This document shows positions 43,165-51,153 of a stretch of DNA of 60,292 nt, piece by piece. The notes under the pieces were generated by a model. That model saw nothing but the letters and a program-made list of their open reading frames with translations, made no database searches and was not told the origin of the DNA. How positions within the stretch are numbered: position 1 is the stretch's first letter; each line of letters opens with the position of its first letter. The stretch lies in NCBI GenBank assembly GCA_028285595.1, contig JANQOW010000136.1, forward strand, positions 1 through 60,292, read 5' to 3'. Both the position numbers and the translations under genes were made by a program. Source of the stretch: Hyphomicrobiales bacterium (GTDB taxonomy: Bacteria; Pseudomonadota; Alphaproteobacteria; Rhizobiales; CAJQND01).

Positions 43165-44127
43165 GGGCGTGATGTATTCAGGGATCTGCGCCACGGGAAA
43201 GGTCCGCCGCCAGCGGTCCTGAATGTATTTGGCAAAAGGTTCACCGCTGTCGACGTCGAGCTGATCCAAAGGCGCAATGGGCGCGGTGGGGCCTGGATTT
43301 ACGAAAAACGGGATGGAGTAGCGGTCACGTCCACCTCGGTTGATCACCCGGTGCGGCGTTGACGAGAAGCGGCCATCCGTCCAGATCTGCATCACATTTC
43401 CGATGTTGATCACGAAAGTGTCGGGTATGGACGGTGCGCCAATCCACTCGCCGCTCTTGTTCTGGATCTCAAGGCCATCCCCCTCATCCTGCCAAAGGAT
43501 CGTAAAGGCCCCGGAATCCGAATGAGGCACCACGCCAATATGCTTGACGCTCTCTGGCGCGTCCTGCGGCGGATAATGGTTGAGTTTGAGCATCGACATC
43601 GGATCTTGGAAATATGCATCCAGCCCGTGCTCGCCCACACCAAGCGCCATGGCAAAGCCGCGCTGTAGGGCTTGGGACAAGCGCTCCACGGCTTGAAAGT
43701 ACGTCAGCATCGCGGCCTTCAGTTCCTGCGGCTCGTCCGGCCAAAGGTTCGGACCGTCCAGAGGGTGCGCGGGCGAGAGGGGCCGCTCATAGCTGATCCA
43801 AAACCCTTCCTGGTGGCTCTTGGCCGCACGTGCCTCGCCCTCATAGCTCGCATAGTCCAGCGGCAGGTAGCCCCGCAACTGAGGATTGATGGCGATCTCC
43901 ATCTTCTGTGCCATGGGCAGGGTGAAGAACCGGCTCGCCTCATGGCGCAGCGCGCTGATCAACTCCGGCACCACGCCGTGATTGTGCACATAGAAAAACC
44001 CAACATCCGTGCAGGCCCGCTCCAGCGCAGCAATCAGCGCGTCGCTGCCGCCGCCGCTGAGCAGTTCGCTCACATCAAGCTGGGGGATCTCGGAAAAATC
44101 GAGGCGTCTTGAAAGCGGAATGGCCAT
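43159..44127 (-). CDS. 2-oxoglutarate/Fe(II) oxygenase, isopenicillin-N-synthase-like
   Basis: This 322-residue member of the IPNS/2OG-Fe(II) oxygenase family has the N-terminal DIOX_N region (FFYVHNHGV) and the iron triad His202-x-Asp204 (VPHSDSG) and His259 (TPHRV). Arg269 in RYSIPFF probably binds 2-oxoglutarate. Such enzymes hydroxylate, desaturate or cyclise small molecules. It is the last of three minus-strand genes with an enoyl-CoA hydratase and an HMG-CoA-lyase-type enzyme, only 18 bp after the latter, suggesting a catabolic hydroxylation. The substrate is unknown. Confidence 0.9.
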   Translation of the reverse strand: MAIPLSRRLDFSEIPQLDVSELLSGGGSDALIAALERACTDVGFFYVHNHGVVPELISALRHEASRFFTLPMAQKMEIAINPQLRGYLPLDYASYEGEARAAKSHQEGFWISYERPLSPAHPLDGPNLWPDEPQELKAAMLTYFQAVERLSQALQRGFAMALGVGEHGLDAYFQDPMSMLKLNHYPPQDAPESVKHIGVVPHSDSGAFTILWQDEGDGLEIQNKSGEWIGAPSIPDTFVINIGNVMQIWTDGRFSSTPHRVINRGGRDRYSIPFFVNPGPTAPIAPLDQLDVDSGEPFAKYIQDRWRRTFPVAQIPEYITPL

Positions 44128-44145
44128 GGCGCGATCTGCCTTCCT

Positions 44146-45072
44146 TCAGGCCGCCGGTCTGTAGGTTTTGGCCGGCTTGGCATTCATCAGGCGCCCCTCG
44201 ACCCGTTCGCCGGGCAGCCAGTCATCCAGTTTCTCGCGCACCTCCAGAAGCGCGCTCACGTCGATGCCTGTTCCAAGGCCAATGCTCTCCAGAAGGTAGA
44301 CACAATCTTCTGTGGCGATGTTCCCGGTGGCTCCGGGCGCAAAGGGACAGCCGCCAAGTCCGCCCAGGGAGGCATCAAAGCGGCGCACGCCGGCCTCGAC
44401 GGCGGCAACCACATTGGCCAGCCCCATGGCCCGCGTATCGTGAAAATGGGCAGCCAAAGGCACATCGCCCACACAGGCTTCAAGTTCGGTGAAGATGTGG
44501 CGCACCTGCAGCGGGTTGGCGTAGCCCACCGTGTCGGCAATGTTCAGTTCATCGGCGCCGAGATCTGCGAGTTGCTCGGCAATGTCATAGACCCGCGCTT
44601 CCGGCACCTCTCCCTGGATGGAACATCCAAACGAGGTGGCAATGGCGCACGAGAGCTCCACCTGGTTCTCAAGTCCGCGCTCGGCCCGGGCAGCCACCAG
44701 CTCTGAGAATTCGGCGAGGGAGGCATCGGTGGATTTTCGAACGTTGGACAGATTGTGTTCTTCGCTGGCGGACAGCACAAAGGCGATCTTTTCGGCGCCC
44801 CGGTCGAGGGCAATCTGGCCGCCTTTAAGATTGGGCACCAGAACAGACGGGCGGATCCCGTCGATCTTCTGTGCGCCCTCCAACACGTCGGCCGCATCAG
44901 CAAACTGTGGGATCACGGAAGGCGGCACAAAGGACGTCACCTCAAACTCAGTGAACCCGGTCGCCGCCTGCAGCCGGCACCACTCCAACTTGGTCCCGGT
45001 GGCCAGCATCTCCTTGACCAGTTGCAAGCCGTCCCGCAAACCCACTTCGCGTACGATTGCCGTGTCCGTCAT
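44146..45072 (-). CDS. Hydroxymethylglutaryl-CoA lyase-type enzyme
   Basis: This 308-residue TIM-barrel protein of the HMGL-like family has REVGLRDGLQ at the N-terminus (metal and catalytic Asp/Arg), the NIADTVGYANP strand, AAHFHDTRAMGLANV with metal-binding His residues, and GGLGGCPFAPGATGN carrying the active-site Cys. These features fit HMG-CoA lyase, which splits HMG-CoA to acetyl-CoA and acetoacetate. Citramalyl- or other 3-hydroxyacyl-CoA lyases share the motifs, so the substrate is not settled. It lies 11 bp downstream of the enoyl-CoA hydratase gene. Confidence 0.9.
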   Translation of the reverse strand: MTDTAIVREVGLRDGLQLVKEMLATGTKLEWCRLQAATGFTEFEVTSFVPPSVIPQFADAADVLEGAQKIDGIRPSVLVPNLKGGQIALDRGAEKIAFVLSASEEHNLSNVRKSTDASLAEFSELVAARAERGLENQVELSCAIATSFGCSIQGEVPEARVYDIAEQLADLGADELNIADTVGYANPLQVRHIFTELEACVGDVPLAAHFHDTRAMGLANVVAAVEAGVRRFDASLGGLGGCPFAPGATGNIATEDCVYLLESIGLGTGIDVSALLEVREKLDDWLPGERVEGRLMNAKPAKTYRPAA

Positions 45073-45083
45073 TATGGCCTCGC

Positions 45084-45881
45084 TTACCGTCCTTCGAACT
45101 TTGGTTTGCGCTTCTCGTTAAATGCCAGCACCCCTTCGCGCCGGTCTTCTGTTGGCACCGTGCGATTGTACGCTTCAATCTCGAAAGTTAAACCGTCGCT
45201 GAGGGACATTTGCAGGCCCCGGTGGATCGCCTGCTTGGCCTGGCGCACGGCAATGGGGGCGTTGCTGGCAATGCGCCCAGCGATGGCCAGGACCTCCTCC
45301 ATAAGCTTGTCCTGCGGAAAAACCGCGTTCACCAAGCCCCAGGCATGGGCCTCGGCGGCGCTGAACGGTTTGCTGGCCAGGATCAGCTCTTTGGCCCTGC
45401 GCTCGCCAATGGCCCGTGACAGGGTCTGCGTGCCGCCGGCGCCGGGGATGATGCCGATCTGGGTTTCCGTTTGCGCAAATCTCGCGTTGTCCGACGCATA
45501 GAGAAAGTCCACCGCACAGGCAATCTCGCAGCCGCCTGCATAGGCCGCCCCGTTGACCGCGCCGATGATTGGCACCGGACAATCCAAGACGGCGCGCAGC
45601 ATGCGCTCAAACACCAGATGCTGCTTGCCCCAAGCTTCATCTGTCATGCCTTTGCGTTCTTTCAGATCTCCGCCGGCGCAAAAGGCTCTGTCGCCCGCGC
45701 CGGTGAGGATCACGCAGCGGGTCTCGCCCGCATCCAGCGCCAGATCCTCAAACAGCTCCAGGATGTCGCGCGCCATCTGGGTGTTGAACGCGTTTGCCGC
45801 TTCAGGCCGGTTCATGGTGACCTGGAGCAGATGCGGGCCCGGGGTTTCGATCTTCAGGGTGGAGAATGTTTTGCTCGTCAT
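45084..45881 (-). CDS. Enoyl-CoA hydratase/isomerase family protein
   Basis: This 265-residue crotonase-fold protein has the CoA and oxyanion-hole motifs RAFCAGGDLKE and GAVNGAAYAGGCEIACAVDF, and the IPGAGGTQTLSRAIG segment with a catalytic-type Glu region before it (ARFAQTETQIG). Its N-terminus carries NRPEAANAFN, typical of the family. It probably hydrates an enoyl-CoA in the same pathway as the two genes downstream. It is the first gene of that minus-strand operon and is divergent from the CoA-transferase operon across a 99-bp spacer with palindromes. Confidence 0.92.
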   Translation of the reverse strand: MTSKTFSTLKIETPGPHLLQVTMNRPEAANAFNTQMARDILELFEDLALDAGETRCVILTGAGDRAFCAGGDLKERKGMTDEAWGKQHLVFERMLRAVLDCPVPIIGAVNGAAYAGGCEIACAVDFLYASDNARFAQTETQIGIIPGAGGTQTLSRAIGERRAKELILASKPFSAAEAHAWGLVNAVFPQDKLMEEVLAIAGRIASNAPIAVRQAKQAIHRGLQMSLSDGLTFEIEAYNRTVPTEDRREGVLAFNEKRKPKFEGR

Positions 45882-45915
45882 GATGGGGTGATTTTTCGCC
45901 TGAACCCGTCTTCAG

Positions 45916-45950
45916 CACAAGTATATTGTGTGCCCGGCCCAATTGGGGCC
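45916..45950. promoter_or_regulatory. Two adjacent palindromes in the divergent catabolic promoter
   Basis: CACAA-GTATA-TTGTG at 45916-45930 is a perfect 5-bp inverted repeat, followed at once by CCCAATTGGG (45938-45947), which is nested in GGCCC/GGGCC arms (45936-45950). Both lie in the 99-bp spacer between two divergent catabolic operons, so they are good operator candidates for a shared regulator. No regulator gene is adjacent. Confidence 0.55.
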
Positions 45951-45980
45951 ATATGCGCGCCGGAGAGATGCGACGAGGCG

Positions 45981-47114
45981 ATGGGTGTGATGGGATTGAA
46001 CCGCGAACTGGACGGTATTTTGGTGATTTCTCTGGAGCAGGCCGTGGCCGCGCCCTATTGCGGATTGCTGCTGGCCGATGCCGGGGCGCGGGTCATCAAG
46101 GTGGAACGGCCCGAAGGCGATTTCGCCCGCGGGTACAACAAAGCCGCCGGTGGACACAGCACGTTCTTCGCCTGGCTCAACAGAGGCAAAGAATCCATCT
46201 GCCTTGATCTGAACACGCCGGAAGACGAGGCACTGCTGCGCAGTCTCTTGCGCAAGGCCGATGTGTTTGTGAGCAATCTTGCGCCTGGCGCGTTGGAGAA
46301 ACGCGGCTTTGGCTATGACGCCCTGTCTGCCGAGAACCCGGGCCTGATCTCTTGCGAGCTCACCGGCTATGGCCGCAGCGGCGCGGCGGCGGACAAGAAG
46401 GCCTATGACTTCCTGGTCCAAGGCGAGGCCGGCTTGTGCGCCGTAACGGGCACGGAAGAACAACCGTCCCGGGTCGGGGTCTCCATCACGGACATTTCCA
46501 CTGGGCTCACCGCTTTTTCGGCCATCCTGCGGGCCCTCATCCAACGCGGGCGCACGGGCAAGGGCATGGAGATCCCGCTCTCCATGTTCGACGTGGTGGC
46601 CGAGTGGATGAACATGCCGCTGCTCGACTACCGCTATAGCGGCAAGCCGCCCATACGCCGGGCGCTGACCCATCCGCACATTGCCCCTTATGGTGCCTTC
46701 AACGCGGCTGACGGCAGTCAGGTGCTGATCTCCGTGCAAAATGACCGGGAATGGGCGAGCCTCTGCACCAACGTTTTGGGCAAACCGGAGCTCGCCAGCG
46801 ATCCGCGCTTTGCCCACAACCCTGACCGCATTGCCAATCTGGAAACCGTCGAGGCGGAGGTCAACGCGGTGTTCAGCACCATGGAGCGGGCCGAACTGAT
46901 GGACACCCTCGGCAAAGCGCGCATTGCCTGCTCCCAGCTCAGCACGGTGGAGGATCTCTCCAACCATGAGCTCTTGCGCAACCTTTCTATCCGCTTTGCA
47001 GAAACCGATCTTGAAGTGGCCGACCTTCCTGTACAGATAGACGCAGACCGCGCAACCGACGTGCCCCTGCTGAACCAACATGGCGCGAGCATCCGCGCCG
47101 AATTCACCGAATAA
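45981..47114 (+). CDS. CaiB/BaiF family (class III) CoA transferase
   Basis: This 377-residue CoA transferase has VISLEQAVAAPYCGLLLADAGARVIKVERP (the classic N-terminal AGP/KVE region), NRGKESICLDL, and the catalytic-type Asp in KAYDFLVQGEAGL. GMEIPLSMFDVVAEWM and HPHIAPYGAF follow. It moves CoA between carboxylic acids and probably activates the pathway substrate. ATG 45981 is preceded by GAGG; the frame is open further upstream, but that part lies antisense over the hydratase gene. It is the first of five plus-strand genes. Confidence 0.92.
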   Translation: MGVMGLNRELDGILVISLEQAVAAPYCGLLLADAGARVIKVERPEGDFARGYNKAAGGHSTFFAWLNRGKESICLDLNTPEDEALLRSLLRKADVFVSNLAPGALEKRGFGYDALSAENPGLISCELTGYGRSGAAADKKAYDFLVQGEAGLCAVTGTEEQPSRVGVSITDISTGLTAFSAILRALIQRGRTGKGMEIPLSMFDVVAEWMNMPLLDYRYSGKPPIRRALTHPHIAPYGAFNAADGSQVLISVQNDREWASLCTNVLGKPELASDPRFAHNPDRIANLETVEAEVNAVFSTMERAELMDTLGKARIACSQLSTVEDLSNHELLRNLSIRFAETDLEVADLPVQIDADRATDVPLLNQHGASIRAEFTE

Positions 47115-47127
47115 GAGGAGATCCGTC

Positions 47128-48603
47128 ATGGAGAAGTACAAGCATTACATCAACGGTGAATGGGTCGACCCTGCGGCCGGGGAATGGTTTGAGACCGAAA
47201 ACCCCTATACCGGCGAAACCTGGGCCCACGTGGCCAAGGGGGATGAAGCGGATGTGGCAAAAGCCGTTGCAGCGGCCAAAGCAGCCTTCGAAGGCGGCTG
47301 GGGGGAGATGAAGCCTACGGCCCGCGGCAAGCTGCTCGTCAAGCTGGCCGATCTGATCGAACGCGATGCCGCCCGCCTCGGGGAAATCGAGGTGAAAGAC
47401 AATGGCAAGCTGATCGCCGAAATGGGCGCCCAGACCAAATATATGGCCGAATGGTACCGCTACTATGGCGGACTGGCCGACAAGGTGGAAGGCTCCGTCA
47501 TCCCAACGGACAAAGAGGGTATCTTCAACTTCACCCGCTATGAGCCCCTGGGCGTGGTGGGGATGATCACCCCATGGAACTCGCCGCTTCTGCTCTTGGC
47601 CTGGAAGCTTTCGGTTGCGCTGGCGGCAGGCAATACGGCCGTGGTGAAGCCTTCGGAGTTTACCTCCGTCTCCACCCTGGAATTCATGAAACTGATCGAA
47701 GAGGCCGGCTTCCCGCCCGGCGTCGTGAACGTGGTCACCGGCTTCGGGCTCGATGTGGGCGCACCGTTGGTGGCCCATCCGGATGTGGCCAAGATCGCCT
47801 TCACCGGATCTGACCTCTCTGGCCAGAAGATCTATGAATCCGCCGCCAAGCAGATCAAACCCGTCACCCTTGAGCTCGGCGGCAAGTCGCCCAACATCGT
47901 CTTCGACGATGCAGATATCGAGGCGGCGGTGATGGGCGCCATCTCCGGCATTTTCGCCGCCACCGGGCAAACCTGCATTGCCGGCTCCCGCCTGCTCCTG
48001 CAGAAGTCCATCCACAATCAGTTCGTGGACCGGCTGGTGGAAGTGGCCCAAAGCGCGACGATTGGCGATCCCATGTCGCTGGACACCCATGTGGGCCCCG
48101 TCACCACGCCGCCGCAATATCAGAAGATCCTTGACTATATCGAGGTGGCCAAGCAGGACGGCGCCACCTGCGTTCTGGGCGGCAACCCTTATGATGGGCC
48201 GGGCGCAAAGGGCCGTCAGTTTGTGGAGCCCACCATCTTCACCGGCGTGGACAACACCATGCGCATTGCCCAGGAGGAGGTGTTTGGTCCGGTGCTGGGC
48301 GTGATCCCGTTCGACACCGAGGAAGATGCCATCCGCATTGGCAATGATGTGAACTTCGGCCTGGCCGCCGGTGTGTGGACCCAGGACATTGGCCGCGCGA
48401 TCCGCATGTCCGAGAAGCTTCGGGTCGGCACCGTGTGGGTGAACACTTACCGCGCCGTGAGCTACACCTCGCCGTTTGGCGGCTACAAGCGCTCCGGGCT
48501 CGGGCGGGAAAGCGGGATGGAGGCAATCAAGGACTTCATGCAGGTGAAGTCCGTGTGGATTGCCCAGCAAACCAGTGTCGCCAACCCCTTTATCATGCGG
48601 TGA
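47128..48603 (+). CDS. NAD(P)-dependent aldehyde dehydrogenase
   Basis: This 491-residue ALDH has ITPWNSPLLLLAWKL, Glu in LELGGKSPN, catalytic Cys in ATGQTCIAGSRL, EEVFGPVLGV and SPFGGYKRSGLGRESG. Its overall layout resembles betaine- and aromatic-aldehyde dehydrogenases more than semialdehyde types. ATG 47128 follows AGAGGAG at ideal spacing, 13 bp after the CoA transferase. It would oxidise an aldehyde intermediate to the acid. It differs from the other aldehyde dehydrogenase at 19756 in every motif context, so the two are not a recent duplication. Confidence 0.92.
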   Translation: MEKYKHYINGEWVDPAAGEWFETENPYTGETWAHVAKGDEADVAKAVAAAKAAFEGGWGEMKPTARGKLLVKLADLIERDAARLGEIEVKDNGKLIAEMGAQTKYMAEWYRYYGGLADKVEGSVIPTDKEGIFNFTRYEPLGVVGMITPWNSPLLLLAWKLSVALAAGNTAVVKPSEFTSVSTLEFMKLIEEAGFPPGVVNVVTGFGLDVGAPLVAHPDVAKIAFTGSDLSGQKIYESAAKQIKPVTLELGGKSPNIVFDDADIEAAVMGAISGIFAATGQTCIAGSRLLLQKSIHNQFVDRLVEVAQSATIGDPMSLDTHVGPVTTPPQYQKILDYIEVAKQDGATCVLGGNPYDGPGAKGRQFVEPTIFTGVDNTMRIAQEEVFGPVLGVIPFDTEEDAIRIGNDVNFGLAAGVWTQDIGRAIRMSEKLRVGTVWVNTYRAVSYTSPFGGYKRSGLGRESGMEAIKDFMQVKSVWIAQQTSVANPFIMR

Positions 48604-48609
48604 TCCGAC

Positions 48610-49767
48610 ATGGCGTATGAGCTTGACCATCCTGAGATCCGCGAGAGCGTCGTCCGGCTCTGCGCAAACTTTCCCGGCGAGTACTGGCGCAAGGCCGATC
48701 GCGAACAGGCTTACCCGACAGAGTTCGTCAAGGCACTGACGGATGCGGGCTTTCTGGGCGCGCTCATCCCGGAGGAATATGGGGGCTCCGGCCTGCCCAT
48801 TTCTGCTGCAGCGGCAATCTTAGAGGAGGTCCACAGGTCCGGCGGCAATGCCGGGGCGTGTCATGCACAAATGTACACCATGGGCACGGTGCTGCGGCAC
48901 GGCTCTGAAGAGCAGAAGCAGAAGTATTTGCCCGGCATCGCAGAGGGCTCTTTGCGCCTGCAAGCCTTCGGCGTCACCGAGCCCACCAGCGGCACGGACA
49001 CCACGGCCCTTCGCACCACGGCGAAGTTGGAGGACGGGCACTATGTGGTGAACGGCCAGAAGATCTGGACCTCAAGGGCGGAACATTCCGACCTGATGCT
49101 GCTCTTGTGCCGCACCACGCCGCGCGACCAGGTGGCCAAGAAGACCGATGGTCTCTCCGTTCTATTGGTGGACATGCGCGAGGCCCTGGGCGACACGCTG
49201 AACATACGCCCGATCCGCACCATGATGAACCACTCCACCACGGAGGTGTTCTTCGACAACATGAAGGTGCCGGCAGAGAACCTGATCGGCGAAGAGGGTA
49301 AGGGGTTCCGCTATATCCTGTCGGGCATGAATGCCGAACGCATCCTGATCTCCGCCGAATGCATCGGGGATGCCAAATGGTTCATCGAAAAGTCCTCCGC
49401 TTACGCCCAAGAGCGCAATGTGTTTGGCCGGCCCATTGGCCAGAACCAAGGCATTCAGTTTCCCATTGCCAAGGCCTATGCGGAGATGCGGGCCGCCGAG
49501 CTGATGCTGCGCGAAGCGATCCGGCTTTATGAGGCCGGCGGGAACCCGGGCGAAGAGGCCAACATGGCCAAGATGCTCGGCGCCGATGCCTCCTGGGCGG
49601 CGGCCGAGGCGTGCGTGCAGACCCACGGCGGCTTCGGCTTTGCGGAAGAATATGACATCGAGCGTAAGTTCCGCGAATGCAGGCTCTATCAGGTGGCCCC
49701 AATTTCCACCAATCTTGTGCTAAGCTACATCGCTGAGCATGTGTTGGGCATGCCCCGCTCCTATTGA
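48610..49767 (+). CDS. Acyl-CoA dehydrogenase
   Basis: This 385-residue FAD-dependent acyl-CoA dehydrogenase has the LQAFGVTEPTSGTD motif, the NGQKIWTSRAEHSD segment, FGRPIGQNQGIQFPIA and a C-terminal THGGFGFAEEYDIERKFRECRL region that ends in the typical helical bundle. It introduces a double bond alpha-beta to the CoA ester, feeding the enoyl-CoA hydratase of the divergent operon. Starts 6 bp after the aldehyde dehydrogenase stop. Chain-length specificity cannot be read. Confidence 0.93.
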   Translation: MAYELDHPEIRESVVRLCANFPGEYWRKADREQAYPTEFVKALTDAGFLGALIPEEYGGSGLPISAAAAILEEVHRSGGNAGACHAQMYTMGTVLRHGSEEQKQKYLPGIAEGSLRLQAFGVTEPTSGTDTTALRTTAKLEDGHYVVNGQKIWTSRAEHSDLMLLLCRTTPRDQVAKKTDGLSVLLVDMREALGDTLNIRPIRTMMNHSTTEVFFDNMKVPAENLIGEEGKGFRYILSGMNAERILISAECIGDAKWFIEKSSAYAQERNVFGRPIGQNQGIQFPIAKAYAEMRAAELMLREAIRLYEAGGNPGEEANMAKMLGADASWAAAEACVQTHGGFGFAEEYDIERKFRECRLYQVAPISTNLVLSYIAEHVLGMPRSY

Positions 49768-49779
49768 GGAGTTTAAGCC

Positions 49780-51144
49780 GTGAACAAGATCGAAACTGTC
49801 CAGCCCGATACCGAAGCGCTTCCGGTCACACGCCTGTTTGCCCGCTTTGCCGTGGCCCCGATCGATGAGACGGCGGCGCACGAGGCAAAGCATGTGGCCT
49901 GCCTCTCGCTCTTGGACTGGATTGGTGTTGCCGTGGCCGGGGCCGATGAGCCGGTTTCTCAGATCGTTCGGGACTATGTGGCGAGCGATGGCGGAACCCC
50001 AGAGGCGTCGGTGATCGGGCATCCGACCAAACTGCCGGCCCGTGCCGCCGCGCTGAGCAATGGCGCTGCGTCCCATGCGCTGGATTATGACGACACGCAC
50101 TTTCTCCATTTGGGCCATCCGACAGTCGCTGTCGTGCCGGCCGCGCTCGCGCTGGCTGAAAAACACAAGGTATCGGGGGCAGCCTTTTTGGATGCGGTGT
50201 TGGTGGGCGTTGAAACCGCCTGCCGGGTTGGCGAATGGTTGGGGCGCGGCCACTACCAACATGGCTTCCACCAGACAGCCACATCCGGAACTTTTGGCGC
50301 TGCCGCCGCGGCCGCCAGACTGCTGGGCCTGGATGAGGACCGCACGGCTCACGCGTTGGGACTTGCCGCAACGAAAGCGTCCGGCTTGAAGTCTCAATTC
50401 GGCACCATGGGCAAGCCCTACCATGCGGGCCTGGCAGCTCAGAGCGGTGTGGAGGCTGCCCTGTTGGCAGCGGCAGGGTTCATCTCCCGTCCCGACGGCA
50501 TGGAGTGCGAGCAGGGGTTCGGGGCCACTCATGCGGGCGAGGGGAATGACGGCGCGCTTGGTCTGGGAACACTCGGCCGCAGCTTTGTGTTCTCTGAAGT
50601 GCAGCACAAGTTTCACGCCTGTTGTCATGGCACCCACGCGCCCCTGGAAGCGCTTATCTCGGCACGTGATGATCATGGCATTGCGCCCGAAGACGTGTCG
50701 CGCGTGGAGATCACCGTCAACCCGAGGTTACTCAAAGTTTGCAACCTTGAACAGCCCGCCACCGGTCTTGAAGCAAAGTTCAGCTTCCGGCTCACCGCCG
50801 CCATGGCGCTTTATGGCCATGACACGACGGTGCTCTCCAGCTTCAGCGACGAGATGTGCCGCGCGCCGGAGCTCGTGAGGCTGCGCGATAAGGTGCGTGT
50901 GGCCACTGATGAGACGCTTCCGGAATCTGCGGCGCATGTTCAGGTTGCGCGCAGCCAGGGCGATGCCGTCACCGTGCACCGCGACATTTGCGACCCTCTG
51001 CCTCTTGCGCAAAGAGAGGCTAAAGTGCGCGCCAAGGGCGCCGGTCTGCTGGGGGCAGATCGCGCCGATCGTTGTTGGCAACGCATTCAGGACTTGAAGT
51101 CGGCAAACGCAGCCATAGATTTGCGTCATCTCGCAGAGCTTTAA
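49780..51144 (+). CDS. MmgE/PrpD family protein
   Basis: This 454-residue protein has the family features SNGAASHALDYDDTHFLHLGHP, GVETACRVGEW, HQTATSGTFGAAAAAARLLG and FKFHACCHGTHAPLEAL-like residues (here HKFHACCHGTHAPLEA). The family includes 2-methylcitrate dehydratase, cis-aconitate decarboxylase and iminodisuccinate epimerase, so it most likely dehydrates, decarboxylates or epimerises a polycarboxylate. It lies 12 bp downstream of the acyl-CoA dehydrogenase and 9 bp before the molybdoenzyme. No methylcitrate synthase gene is nearby, which argues against a classical PrpD role. Confidence 0.9.
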   Translation: MNKIETVQPDTEALPVTRLFARFAVAPIDETAAHEAKHVACLSLLDWIGVAVAGADEPVSQIVRDYVASDGGTPEASVIGHPTKLPARAAALSNGAASHALDYDDTHFLHLGHPTVAVVPAALALAEKHKVSGAAFLDAVLVGVETACRVGEWLGRGHYQHGFHQTATSGTFGAAAAAARLLGLDEDRTAHALGLAATKASGLKSQFGTMGKPYHAGLAAQSGVEAALLAAAGFISRPDGMECEQGFGATHAGEGNDGALGLGTLGRSFVFSEVQHKFHACCHGTHAPLEALISARDDHGIAPEDVSRVEITVNPRLLKVCNLEQPATGLEAKFSFRLTAAMALYGHDTTVLSSFSDEMCRAPELVRLRDKVRVATDETLPESAAHVQVARSQGDAVTVHRDICDPLPLAQREAKVRAKGAGLLGADRADRCWQRIQDLKSANAAIDLRHLAEL

Positions 51145-51153
51145 AGAGACCCC

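Noticed and set aside
45471..45980. N-terminal extension of the CoA transferase to 547 residues
   Set aside because: It lies antisense over the enoyl-CoA hydratase gene; the CaiB fold starts at about 45981.
47104..48630. 508-residue minus-strand frame opposite the second aldehyde dehydrogenase
   Set aside because: His/Gly-rich shadow of a certain gene.
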